This document shows, in pieces, positions 7,442-16,470 of a DNA stretch of 16,470 bases. The stretch is from positions 1 through 16,470 of the forward strand of contig LSSL01007677.1 of the NCBI GenBank assembly GCA_001953115.1, given 5' to 3'. A program made the position numbers and the translations under genes. Position 1 is the stretch's first letter. Each line of letters begins with the position of its first letter. This DNA comes from Smittium mucronatum. Taxonomy: Eukaryota > Kickxellomycota > Harpellomycetes > Harpellales > Legeriomycetaceae. Under the pieces are notes generated by a model. The model did no database searches. It was not told where the DNA came from and saw only the letters and a program-made list of their open reading frames with translations.

Positions 7442-8973
7442 ATGGAAATTTATAAAGAAAAAAGGAAAAGGTTGCAATCTCCTATACCCGAAAAGATAGA
7501 AATTCTAGATGCTCCCTCCAACGGAGAAAGGGTCTCAAAGGTGGCAAAAATGAAGGAAATTAACGAAAGTACCTTAAGGGTGATCACGAAAATATCCGGA
7601 AATTTGAGAGAAATCGAAAAATAAAAATCAGATTATATCATTAAGAAATCTTATTACCAGAGACCTGATATAATTTCGAATGTCGAAAGAAATCTAAAAG
7701 TATGGATAGATATTCAAATAAAAAAACAGCTATCGCCACATATACGGCACGAATAAGGGCTATATCATTATTGATTCAGCTCTATGAATTATATCCAAGT
7801 CAGAAGGATGTAAAATTTGAGGCCAGCAATGGCTGGTTTGAAAATTTCAAAAAACGGGAGGCTTTGCGCAGTATAAAATTCACTGGTGAGATAGCTAGTG
7901 CCGATCATGAATCCGATAGGTAATTTCCAGAAAAATTAAGTAAAATAATTTTTGATGAAGACTATCTCCAATTTCAGGTAAAAACGCCCTCGATTTTTTT
8001 TATTTAGAAAGATAAAACTGAATTTTTTATTGTTAGATTTTATAATAGATGATACATGTTTATTTCAGGAAAAAAATTCCATCAAGATCCTATGATTCTG
8101 ACTCGGAAAAGGTTTTTTCCGATTTAAACCAGCCAGAGACAAAATTACACTGATGCTTGGGTCCAATTCACCAGGAGATTGCAGGCTTAACTTATGGTCA
8201 TCAACACATTCGAAACTCCAAGATCGTTTGGAGGGGGCGGGGGTGACCTCCCTGTGATTTGGGGGCCTTGGAAAAAAAGCTACATGACCAAATATATATT
8301 TGAAAGCTACTTCAAAAATTTGCTTTATTCATAATTGGAAGAATACTGTAAAAAAAAAACAATCAAAATACTCTTGTTGATGGAAGACTGATATGTTCAT
8401 ATCAAGGATCTTTCAGAAATTTTTGGGGAAATAAATGTTGTTTTTATGACTTCAAACACATCTTCATTGATAAAACCAATGGAATAAGGAGTTATATTAA
8501 CATTCAAGACTCACTATTTGAAAATTTCGTTAGAGATTCTAAATGATTCCGTTACTGGCGGAGTTTCAGCACAGGAATTTCGGAAAAGATTTAACATCAA
8601 AGATTGTATTAAAATGCTATCGGTTTCTTGGAGTCTTGCTCCTCAGTCGTGCCTTATTGGAATTTGGAAAAAATTAATGCCTTATATTGACGATAAAGAA
8701 TATTTGTATATAATCTTGTAAATATCGGAGTTAAAAATATCATTTTTGTACATGGTGCATAGTATGGGATTCAACGAATTAATATTAGATGATATTAACA
8801 ATGCTCTATATAGGAATAATTTGGATGATGAAGGTTTTGAAGATGTTTCAAATCATACAGGATCTAGTTCATCGGAAGAGGGGACGGGATTTGATGGAAT
8901 AAATATAGAAGAAATACCAGCTATACATAAATGCATATATCTCTTTGAAAAAGGTATTAAGATTTTATGTTAG
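7442..8973 (+). pseudogene. Broken pogo/Tigger-family transposase (CENP-B HTH, Tc5-type HTH, DDE/DDD core)
   Basis: It starts at an ATG 247 bp inside the element. Residues after KRKR (EKIEILDAPSNGE...INESTLRVI) match the CENP-B N-terminal helix-turn-helix. A TAA ends this frame at 7622. The second DNA-binding domain follows, first as VWIDIQIKKQLSPHIRHE (to about 7757), then after a frameshift as FEASNGWFENFKKREALRSI and GEIASADHES, ending in TAA at 7921. The core continues in pieces: FPEKLSKIIFDEDYL, then a roughly 60-90 nt disruption over the NADE catalytic motif, then KKIPSRSY, then RDKITLMLGSNSPGDCRL, and a long frame from about 8197 with stops at TAA near 8330, TGA 8389 and TAA 8485. That frame holds DLPVIW, and LLLMED in place of LLLVDNAPGH. 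It also holds KPME-stop-GVI in place of QPMDQGVI. The C-terminal part is 8518-8721, and an acidic tail frame, 8746-8973, follows. Several independent lesions make it non-functional. Confidence 0.92.
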
Positions 8974-10097
8974 AAAGATAAAGATCCAATTAGGCCGGGA
9001 CAGATGAAAAAAGCCATAAAAATTTCACTTCAAAGTTACCATAAAGTAGTTCGTGATTCAAAAAATGAAGACAAAGGTCAATCCTAAGCTTTTTTCATTC
9101 AGAAAATAGCTTTTATTGGGATTTTTTTTTATTCATATAAATTTTAATCTGGGGCTGGTTGTTCTAATTAAATAAACTCGAAATTATTTTTATCCAATTA
9201 ATTTTGATATTTCATAAAATTTTCTTTCATTTTAGTATTCTCCGATTTTTATTTTTCAAGATTTAGACCTCAAAACTTATAAAAAAAGGCTCAAAACAAT
9301 TGAGTTTTTAAAATAAAAAAACCATATGAAATTAATAAAAGGATGTTTAGATCTTTATAAAGAAGTTTGCGACGAAAATATTCTAAATCTGTAATTTATA
9401 AACCGAGATATACATTCAGATATTAATATACGATATTCATTTTTTAAAACAATAGCCCTAACCTTCGGGTTTTTTATCAACGAAAAAATATTACTGGCTT
9501 AAATGTATATTCTCGGATAATAAATATGGTATATTAACTGAGAATTAGTTTCTTAATCCAAAAAATAAATAAAGTGTTTATAATAATTAAATTGTAAAAT
9601 TCCTGGATTTTAGGATTTAATCGCCATAATTCTTATATTAGAATAAAAATTCATGGATTAGTAGATGTTACTTTTTTGAAATTTTCTTATTAAAGACCTA
9701 TTTCTATTTTATTTATTCATATAGATCCTCAGAAAGATCATATTTATTTTAACACATCTTACTGGTTTTTAGAGCCCTAATATTTACTCCAAAGATGCTT
9801 ATTTATAAACGGAAATTTAAAAAATGAATTTCTCATAGGTTTTAATGTTTTGATCTTTTGTCATATTTTAGCCTTATAAGAGATGCCAGATTGTAATTAT
9901 TTTGTGTTATAGCTAGGATGGATGCCGTTTAGAAGTTTTTACTTATAAACATCATTGATAAATTTCTTCTTATAATATTTAAATTGCCAATCAATTTGAT
10001 TTTTCTTTTCTTTTTTTTCTCAATTTCGAAATCAATTATACGCGACTTTTTTCTATTTTTTTTTCATCTAACCAAAATAAATAAGGATCTTTCTTTC
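8974..10097. other. Non-coding AT-rich right half of the pogo-like element
   Basis: No frame or RNA gene that I can support. It includes a weak four-pair stem with a ttcg loop and T run near 9460-9475, judged chance, and pyrimidine-rich tracts from about 9990 onward. The excess length over typical family members could be an older nested insertion too decayed to recognise. Confidence 0.5.
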
Positions 10098-10220
10098 ATT
10101 ATTCGCGGGTTTTATTCTTTTTTTATTTCATTTTTTTTTCACCATTTGGCTGCAATGCCTGCATATTGACATTTTGATTTGAGCGATTTCTAATTCACGC
10201 GATTTTTTTTTGGTAATTAT

Positions 10221-10243
10221 CCGCGAATAACGAGGGATACCTG
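10221..10243 (-). repeat. Right terminal inverted repeat of the pogo-like element
   Basis: Inverted partner of 7195-7217, immediately followed by the TA duplication. A third, similar word, cattattcgcgggttttatt, lies just inside at 10098-10117 in the same direction as the left end. Confidence 0.95.
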
Positions 10244-10314
10244 TAACATACATATGTCGCTAAAAAATAACCTCTAACAATAAAATACTGGCTCGAATCT
10301 ATGGATATATATAT

Positions 10315-10402
10315 GGATCACTGAAATTAGAAACCCCATGTGTTCATCAGTAAAATTGCACCATCTACCACTAAAAATCTAATTTTATTTTTTATTGGTT
10401 AC
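10315..10402 (+). repeat. Left terminal inverted repeat of the MULE, with repeated internal motif
   Basis: Contains atcactgaaatt, atcagtaaaatt and ccactaaaaatct at about 20-30 bp spacing, each aligned with a counterpart in the right end. Such repeated words in terminal repeats are often transposase-binding sites; that role is inference. Confidence 0.8.
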
Positions 10403-11543
10403 TTCTGTAAATAAAACTGCTATATTAGATCTAGAGAGTATTGCAGATACGCAACCTAATACATTAAATTTTATATTAGAATTTGACTAAAAAATACCTT
10501 TAACTATTGGGCCTCAAAATCTCGAAATAATCTTATTTAATAAAAAAAGCTCATTTTTTTGGGTAAATACATATCTAAAATATCAAACTATAATAAAAAT
10601 AAACTGTTGTTTAAGATATTCTTAATCTTTAACCATACTTTTTTTTAACTTTGATACAAAATTACAGAACTTATTGAAAATGAAAGTAAATTTACTTCTT
10701 TCATATAAAAAATAAATAAATATATTCTGAAAAAATTTACTCTATCCTAAAGAAAAAATCGATTAAAAATCCAGAGATCAAATTTTACTGAAAATTTACA
10801 ATTTTTCTCTCTTCACTAGAAACCATTGCAAATAATAGGAATTTTTTAAATAAATTTCTAATATGGATTAGTTTGCTGAAATACCGTGATTAAACATCAA
10901 GGATACAAAATCTATCAGCTCTAAAAAAATACTATAATCCCACCTTATTAATTCTGTTATTCAATAGTTATCCTTGGATTAAATAAGATACCTAAAAAGT
11001 CGATTATGATATCATTATAATATTTTCTTAATAATCCATCGATACATATCTTATCTTAGTGTAAATATATCTCTAATTTATCGTTTTGGTTTAAAAGCCC
11101 CTAGATTAAGCAAAAAATACCCTAAATAAAGAAAAAAAATATTTCAATTTGAAATTCTTTGAAAATTCGGAAATTTTATAAAGTGTGAATTGATTAAATT
11201 AATTTCATAGTGTTATAATGACTTTGAATAATATATAACCGAATTTCCTGATATTTAGTGAGATTTTAATGCATCTATTTATGAATATTATTTATATTGC
11301 TACAAAATATCTAAATAAGTTTTAATCTTTGATGATAAATCTACTCCCAAGTTAATTTTATTGTATTTTTAGTCGAGAGTTGATTAAGATGCAATTATTT
11401 CCAAAAATAATAATAAAATAACTGAAAAAGTCAACAGAATTCATCTATATTTAAATTTATATTGTGAAGTAATAATCAAAGAATGATTATTTTATTGATT
11501 CTGAAATCATGTTTCAAATTTTAAAAAAATCGATAAAGTTTTT
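10403..11543. other. Non-coding AT-rich part of the MULE, left of the transposase
   Basis: No frame longer than chance and no recognisable motif on either strand. By position it is the 3' flank of the minus-strand transposase inside the element. Confidence 0.5.
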
Positions 11544-12907
11544 TTAAATATTTTTCGGTCTTCCTCTTTTTTTGGCATTATAAATGTATCTACTAAATTT
11601 TATTTTTTACCTTTCAAAAATGAATGTAAATTTTCAAATTTCCATTTTATTATAAGTTCCGTTAAGAAAATTTCAGAACTTTATAGCTTGGAAGACTCCT
11701 TTTTATTATTATTGTTAATATATTGATAGTTATAAATTTCATCACATCAAAATTTTCAAAAGATTTGCTTTTCAACTTTGATAAATATGAAATAGTGGAC
11801 CCGATCTCACTTACTAATATTGCATATTTTTTAATCCCTGATCTTCAAAAATTAACATGTGATTAAAAAAATTTATCTAAAAGGACAAAATCATCCTTAT
11901 ATACTGGCATTTTAGTGTTTGGTAATTTTGTTTTTGCAATATCAGTCATCATTTCCGGAATAATTTTGAAGGAATTGACTAAATTTTTTTCCTCCAATAA
12001 TGCGTGCCCTGTTTTAATTATTCTGCTAAAACTTTTGAGTACATTGTTACTGCTGGGCGAAAATTTTTCGTAACCTCAATACCAGTTTCTGTTTTTTATG
12101 AAATAATTTTCATTCAGTCTGCTCAATATAACACTCAACTCGGAAAAAACTATTCATTTTTTTTAAAAAGTCTCCACTATATTATTTAATATCTTTTCTG
12201 AAAAATGATTTTGTATGAAATTCGCATCGGCTTTCAGATCCCCCCTGAAGCTTTTTTCTACAGTTTTAAAAACATCATTTATGTTTTTTAATTATGCGCC
12301 CAAAAACTCACCCTTTTAGCGTTAGGATTGATTTTCTTGATCTCAGATGATATTTGAGGAGCTGAGTCAGAAATTGTAGCTTTAAAGCCCCAATTAGCAC
12401 CTTGAAATTATAGTAATTTTTTTGTCTCGTTAAACGATCTATTATTGTTTCCTCGTTTTGATCTTGGACAATTCCGACTAAAGAAATAAAGAAAGATATA
12501 GAAAAATCGATAAGTCCAACTACAAACACTGAGTATCCAACATCTATAAGTCTTTATGTCATATCTAAGTGGATTTTATCATTATTTGATAGGTGCCTAC
12601 TACATATTTTTGATGTAATAGGCAGTTTGAAGTCGCCGCTTTTTACAACGCGATTGAAAAAATATCCGGAGTATTCATTATCATAATTTGAATTATTTTT
12701 GCAGTGATCTTCAATTTCACTTAAAGTCATTCTTTTTAAATGTCTTAAGGCTGAATATACTTGAATACCACAGGAATAAACACAGCTTCCATTTAATTCC
12801 AAATTTATTTGAAGTGGTTTCGTGTTTTGCGTTTGGTATATTTTTTTAGCTTGTTTAAATAAGGATTCGATTTTAATGATATTACGGCAACTGCCCCTAT
12901 GTATTCC
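11544..12907 (-). pseudogene. Broken MULE transposase
   Basis: Pieces in the correct minus-strand order. (1) 12907-12554: an open stretch without ATG, ending KICSRHLSNNDKIHLDM, resembling the R.LS..D segment before the catalytic core. (2) About 12551-12308: VGLIDFSISF, then QDQNEETIIDRL and FKVLIGALKLQFL, matching the MULE core pattern F.FL..E.EE.Y.W.L followed by P.VLITD.ELAL.NAI; the Asp of ITD is Gly here. (3) About 12150-11863: NRNWY-stop-GYEKFSPSSNNVLKSF, then IIKTGHALLEEKNL, matching the WYEG...PSTNNALESFN..IK segment. (4) 11576-11544: AKKRGRPKNI then stop, matching the KRGRP tail that follows the SWIM zinc finger. The SWIM CxC...CxH itself is not legible. Stops and frameshifts separate all pieces. 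No one piece is decisive, but four in order between matched inverted repeats are convincing. Confidence 0.75.
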
Positions 12908-13230
12908 CTAGTAGAATATTCTGTACGTTCCTGAAGCTCTTTCATAATCTATTTTTGCTAAAGCCTCTCAGACATTATGCGACTTATTTGAGCAATAATA
13001 ATATGTTATGATGTAACTTAAAAGCCTATTAGTCCTAAAAATATTCCAATAATTTCAAAAAGTATCAATGTTATTGTAATGAATGAGTAATGTCTATTTT
13101 TGGCATGTTTGATAATATGGTATCATTTAAACTTAAAATTAAATTATAAAAAATAAGAAGGGTGATTGCTCTTTACTGATATTTGTTGTTGTTTTTGTTT
13201 TTTTCATTACTAAAAATAAAATAAAAAGTG

Positions 13231-13318
13231 CCCAATATAAAAAAAAACCGAAATTTAGGTGATAAATGGCGCAATTTAAGTGATGAAACATTTTTGATTT
13301 CTAATTTTAGTGATACAT
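13231..13318 (-). repeat. Right terminal inverted repeat of the MULE, with repeated internal motif
   Basis: On the minus strand it holds atcactaaaatt, atcacttaaatt and atcacctaaatt (plus strand 13303-13314, 13273-13284 and 13252-13263). A fourth relative, atcattgaaatt, lies just outside at 13323-13334, which suggests that the element extends further right. Confidence 0.8.
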
Positions 13319-13360
13319 CCATAATTTCAATGATCCGGGCAATTATTCGGTAGATAAAAT

Positions 13361-13951
13361 TTGGATTTTATTTTTTAAACATTTTTCCAGTTTTTCGAAT
13401 ATAAATTAAGGTGATAGATTGAAATAAATTAAAGTAGAAACTTTTCTCAAGTTCTTTTTTTCTTTTCCCACTTGAGTTTGGAAGTGTTCAAATAGAATTT
13501 TATGAATATTTTAGAAAAAAGAGTGTTTATCTTTTTTTTAATTGCTATTGCGAGTTTAGAATATACTGGAATCGGGTTTTTCGGATTTCAATCGCAGCAT
13601 TCAAATACTGTCATGAGTTTTTTACCTTTGGCTTACAATATTTCGCATATTTTTTAAATGTAAATTTTAGCCCCATTCCCACCCAAATACATGCTTGATG
13701 TTCTTTCGATTTTATGGATCAAATTTAAAGAACTCCTTCTCTTATATGGGATGATTTTTAGATATTTATCTGTTATAAACATTGAACCGCTAGTTTGATG
13801 TTTATACATCTTTGAGCCGATAAATGAGCCATCTGTGCTGTTAAAATTTCAAGAAACTTACCATGTGACATCATTTTTTTATTATTACTCAAGCTCCCGT
13901 GATAAATTTTTCATAATATGTAAAAATAGTTATTAAAAGATAAAATAGTTC
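13361..13951. other. AT-rich region between the MULE and the piggyBac-type relic
   Basis: No supported gene. It may hold the degraded 3' part of the minus-strand piggyBac-type transposase, but the Cys-rich C-terminal zinc domain of that family could not be read. A short inverted repeat, ctcaagt...acttgag, lies near 13446-13476. Confidence 0.4.
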
Positions 13952-14880
13952 TAAATAAATGCTTTATACAACTTTTCAAAGTTATAGGTGTATTTTAACA
14001 GTATCTTTTAAGTCTTAAAAGATCATCCCTATCTACTCAACCCACTCCTCACTGGTACTTTGAAACCATGTTTGATTCCGTTATTGTTAAAATATTCAAA
14101 TTTTCATTTTTTTTAACAAAGCTCATATTATTTTTTGTCCACTTGAAATCAAATTTAACGAATTTGTATATAAACAAGACATTTCAACTATTGTGACGAT
14201 CGTATCACATTTTGAAATCACTGTAGTATTCCTTTATCTGAATCCAGACTTTATAGAAATATAAAAGTTTTTTGGGCAAACCAAACCATTTTAGATTATT
14301 TTTTCAACTGCATAAAGCCCAATCGTCTAAATATGAAAAAATAATCTGACCGAAGTGAATTATCTATCGAAATAAAGTATCATCTTTGTTCCATCAGCCG
14401 GTCTCAAACACGAAACATCCCTACAAGAGATATGGTGCCGGTTTTAGCGAAGAGAGTTTTAGTTTTTATCTGTTGTAAATATAATTCTTCCAGCATAAAT
14501 TTTAAAGCCGTTACAGTAAGAAAATTTGACAATTCAAACCAGTAACAGTTTTTCACCCCATTTTTGGGTCTTATTTTTTTTTTTTATAAACTCTAATTGG
14601 CATCATTTTGCCACGTTTAGGCAGCATAGCTTTGTAAAAAACCATTTCTCGACCCAGTTTAAATGCAAATTTGAAACTCGATGTTAATTTTTCAATAACT
14701 GGTATAATTTTCAACAATATACGAATTGACCTTCTAGGATAAATTTTATCTGAGAAGTGTAGAATCTGTAGGATATATTCAAACACATTTTTACTCATAT
14801 AATTACTAAAATTTCTTGATCTTATGCACCAAAATAATTTTCACTCCATTGATTTTGTATAACTCCTCCATTTGGTTTTA
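13952..14880 (-). pseudogene. Broken piggyBac-type transposase
   Basis: Pieces in minus-strand order. Near 14870-14830, QWSENYFGA recalls the dYW segment. 14798-14574 gives MSKNVFEYILQILHFSDK, then IIPVIEKL and LGREMVFYKAMLPKRGK. These match MSR.RF..ILR.LHFSD, then RPVI..L, then PGR..SIDESM.PF.GR. The first catalytic Asp is Tyr (codon 14636-14634) and the adjacent Glu is Lys. A 13-A run near 14571-14583 shifts frame into IRPKNGVKNCYWFEL, the KP.KWGIK.W.L motif. Then ISIDNSLRSDYFFIFRRLGF (about 14375-14310) matches the IDNFFTS..LF..L segment and keeps the second Asp (14364-14362). Finally VSKYQ-stop-GVG-stop-VDRDDLL (14060-14020) matches MGGVD..D and keeps the third Asp (14033-14031), followed by a basic helix with IKHLF. 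Multiple stops make it inactive. No TTAA-flanked ends were found. Confidence 0.88.
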
Positions 14881-15639
14881 GTTTTCGAGTTAAAAGAAAC
14901 CATGGGTGATGATAATCTTTATTGCCAATAGATCATTAAAATAATGGATTTTTGCCCCTTCAATTTCTACAAAATATCTTTTATACCAGATCATTTGTTA
15001 TACTCATTTTTCATTCATTCTCACAATGAAATTTTCATCAACATCAAAAGAAAATCCAGAGGTGAATAAACAAATCTTGTATCCATAGCTGTTAATTCTG
15101 CATCGTATTTAAAAAATATTTTCTACATTTAGTTTTTTTTTTTGATTGACCAAGTAAGATAATTTAGAATTTTTTTTCCTTTTCTAGTACTTGAAGGTGA
15201 AAATTAATTTATGTCTGACCTAATTGACTGTATTTTTTAGCCGAGATCATCTATATTAATCTCTAATATATCAGTACCCTCTCTCAAAATTTCAGAATCA
15301 TTTTCTGGTATAATTCAGCAATAGGAGTCGAAATTTTTCAGCAAAAAATCTTAATTAGAAACTCTTTCAAGAAATTTATTATATTTTTATATTCTATCTT
15401 AATAATTAAATTTACCATCTTTAATATCAAGATAAATAGTAATGATATAAATATAAATTATCGATGAAATAGTTAGGATAATTTTTTTTCTTGTTCATCA
15501 TTGGTGTTTCAAATGCCAATCATTGAAACCAAGAATAAATTAACTGCTTTTTTACTTATGATATGTTTTATTTCAGCAATGGATTTAATTATACTAGCCG
15601 TTTCACAGCTGAATTCATGGGTAGAATTTCTGTCACTAT
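14881..15639. other. AT-rich region, no supported gene
   Basis: The left part may hold the degraded N-terminal region of the piggyBac-type transposase (minus strand, to about 15000), but nothing diagnostic is legible. Several pyrimidine runs ending in AG look like splice acceptors by chance. The right end overlaps a plus-strand frame (15563-15790) that I regard as the shadow of the minus-strand remnant next to it. Confidence 0.4.
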
Positions 15640-15937
15640 TTATTTTTTACAGCAGAATTTTTTCATAAAAATTGTTAAAAACTTTGAACATTATTCTGTT
15701 TCTTTATCAAACCCATCGGGGATAAGCCAAGACCATTTCTCCCGAGTAATTCGTAAAATTTATTCATCCAATAAAAGCTTTTCAAGGTAAAATTTACTTT
15801 TTTAGTATAGTTTTTAATGACGTTATCTTACAATAAAATTCCGTGATACAAAAAAAAAAAAGGTAAAATTTACCTTCAAATTGAACCCATTAGATTCCAT
15901 CGTGAAGCTTTTTTTCGAGGTTTTTGGAACGATCTCC
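15640..15937 (-). pseudogene. Unrecognised decayed coding stretch interrupted by a retroposon tail
   Basis: When the retroposon tail at 15798-15861 and one copy of its duplication are ignored, one minus-strand frame runs across the empty site. It begins GDRSKNLEKKLHDGI, passes over the site as FEGKFYLEKLLLDE, then reads ILRITREKWSWLIPDGFDKE, and ends near SKFLTIFMKKFCCKK. Three in-frame TAA codons break it. The amphipathic, charge-balanced composition is unlike the surrounding AT-rich DNA and suggests former coding sequence. I do not recognise the family; another transposase or retroelement protein is as likely as a host gene. That the frame stays in phase across the inferred empty site supports both inferences. 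Confidence 0.4.
15798..15861 (+). mobile_element. 5'-truncated poly(A) retroposon (copy 2) with target-site duplication
   Basis: About 52 nt of sequence ends in AATAAA (15832-15837), 12 more nt, then A12 (15850-15861). It is flanked by the direct repeat aaggtaaaatttac (15784-15797 and 15860-15873). A polyadenylation signal at the right distance from a genomic A tail, enclosed in a 14-bp duplication, is the hallmark of target-primed reverse transcription by LINE machinery. The last 16 nt before the tail, taaaattccgtgatac, recur exactly in copy 1 near 5.5 kb in the opposite orientation, so this is a repeated family and not a one-off. Whether the source is a LINE, a SINE or a frequently copied mRNA cannot be told from the tail alone. 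Confidence 0.85.
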
Positions 15938-16449
15938 ACTCCAGTGGTATATAATATAGGTGGATAAGACCCTTTGAACAGATTTTTAGCTTTTTTTTAA
16001 CTCATTCAAATTTCGACTTAACTTCAATTTCATTCCCAAATTAGTTTAAGCTCTAAAAAATTATAGCTGACTAAAAACGATAAAATTTCATGCATTTTTC
16101 AGTTTAATTAACTTTAATAATGCTTAAATTTGAACAAAACTTTTTATTAACTGATTATCAAAAAAAAATCTGAAACATTTTTTAACAAAATCTCTCTGAT
16201 TTCAAAAGATATAATACTACTTAGGAATTTAAAATCAGAATATTATAAATATTAATTAAAAAATAAAAAAGATAAATCTATCTCATTCTTTATTTTATTG
16301 AAAACTTTCTGAGGCAGATAATGATCTAATACAGAAATGAAAAAATGATACTGCCTTTCATTGCAAAAAATTATCCAAGCGCATAAATGGTGTTGTCTAT
16401 GACTTGTAGGGTTAAGAATAATCAGATTTTTTTAATTTTCAAAATAAAC
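15938..16449. other. AT-rich terminal region, no supported gene
   Basis: No convincing frame or RNA gene. The word gggttaa at 16409-16415 is the kind of terminus expected for a piggyBac right end, but no inverted partner was found. Confidence 0.4.
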
Positions 16450-16470
16450 TTTTTTTTTTTTTTTTTTTTT
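16450..16470. repeat. Poly(T) run at the contig end
   Basis: Twenty-one consecutive T. It most likely marks an assembly break at a homopolymer. It could also be the A tail of another minus-oriented retroposon, which cannot be tested because the sequence stops here. Confidence 0.9.

Larger units (their letters stand above)
7195..10243 (+). mobile_element. pogo/Tigger-like (Tc1/mariner superfamily) DNA transposon, inactive
   Basis: Both ends are visible. The left end begins caggtaaccctcgttattt and the right end, read on the minus strand, begins caggtatccctcgttattc. This is the CAGG...CCTCGTT..GCG type of terminus known for pogo/Tigger elements. A TA dinucleotide flanks each end (7193-7194 and 10244-10245), the target duplication of this superfamily. 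Length is 3049 bp, somewhat longer than usual for the family. The first half carries a broken plus-strand transposase with CENP-B-type DNA-binding domains. The second half has no coding capacity. Confidence 0.95.
10315..13318 (-). mobile_element. Mutator-like element (MULE) relic with long terminal inverted repeats
   Basis: Two stretches of about 88 bp, 10315-10402 on the plus strand and 13231-13318 on the minus strand, are inverted copies of each other, roughly three quarters identical by eye. The best segment is aaattgcaccatctaccac against aaattgcgccatttatcac. Between them lies a broken minus-strand MULE transposase. Weaker similarity continues outward for about 40 bp on both sides, so the true ends may be near 10276 and 13360. 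No 8-11 bp target duplication could be identified. The left end lies only tens of bases from the pogo-like element's right TA. Confidence 0.8.

Noticed and set aside
9456..9476. Stem-loop with ttcg loop and T run resembling a bacterial terminator
   Set aside because: Only a four-pair stem, no upstream gene, and the context is eukaryotic.
9984..10169. 61-codon plus-strand frame rich in Phe
   Set aside because: Pyrimidine-run artefact inside the non-coding half of the pogo-like element.
12004..12189. 61-codon plus-strand frame
   Set aside because: It lies antisense to the WYEG...NNALESF segment of the MULE transposase remnant.
15563..15790. 75-codon plus-strand frame bounded by tttcag and caag|gtaaaa, resembling an exon
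   Set aside because: The donor-like gtaaaa is part of the retroposon target duplication, and the opposite strand gives a longer frame consistent across the insertion. The splice-like borders look coincidental.
16409..16415. gggttaa as a piggyBac right terminus
   Set aside because: No ttaaccc-type partner with matching inverted sequence could be found left of the transposase relic.

Overview
The window looks like an AT-rich nuclear contig from a fungus, most likely an early-diverging lineage; gut fungi of the Harpellales type would fit, but this is inference. The reasons are a long intronless gene rich in Ser and Asn, a BK/Slo-type potassium-channel architecture, GT/AG-like signals, and a dense load of eukaryotic transposon remains. 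The contig ends in a run of 21 T.

There is one convincing intact gene, on the minus strand at 1228-4980. It encodes a 1250-residue Slo/BK-like channel with a six-helix membrane part and two RCK domains. The position of the K+ selectivity filter reads VTGLKSD instead of TVGYGD, and the calcium-bowl Asp run is absent.

Upstream of that gene is a 38-bp tandem array (5488-5716). Its first unit is split by a minute retroposon tail, poly(A) plus about 16 nt, flanked by a 14-15 bp target-site duplication. A longer copy of the same tail, with AATAAA, A12 and its own 14-bp duplication, lies at the far end of the window (15798-15861). The pair defines a poly(A) retroposon family whose body is not present here.

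From about 7.2 kb onward the window is a transposon graveyard. It holds, in order: a bounded pogo/Tigger-like element (7195-10243, TA duplication, inverted ends, transposase with several stops and frameshifts); a MULE (about 10315-13318, about 88-bp inverted ends with repeated motifs, dead minus-strand transposase); and a piggyBac-type transposase relic (about 13952-14880, minus strand, no ends found). A further decayed coding stretch (15640-15937, minus strand), split by the second retroposon tail, is unrecognised. The first 430 bases hold Ty3/gypsy scraps, an RNase H piece and a weaker integrase-like piece in opposite orientation. The remaining gaps are AT-rich with no gene I can support, apart from a possible last exon of a small membrane protein at 6317-6529.

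The mobile elements are all non-functional as read. They do not form a system with the channel gene, but their nesting gives a relative history of insertion.
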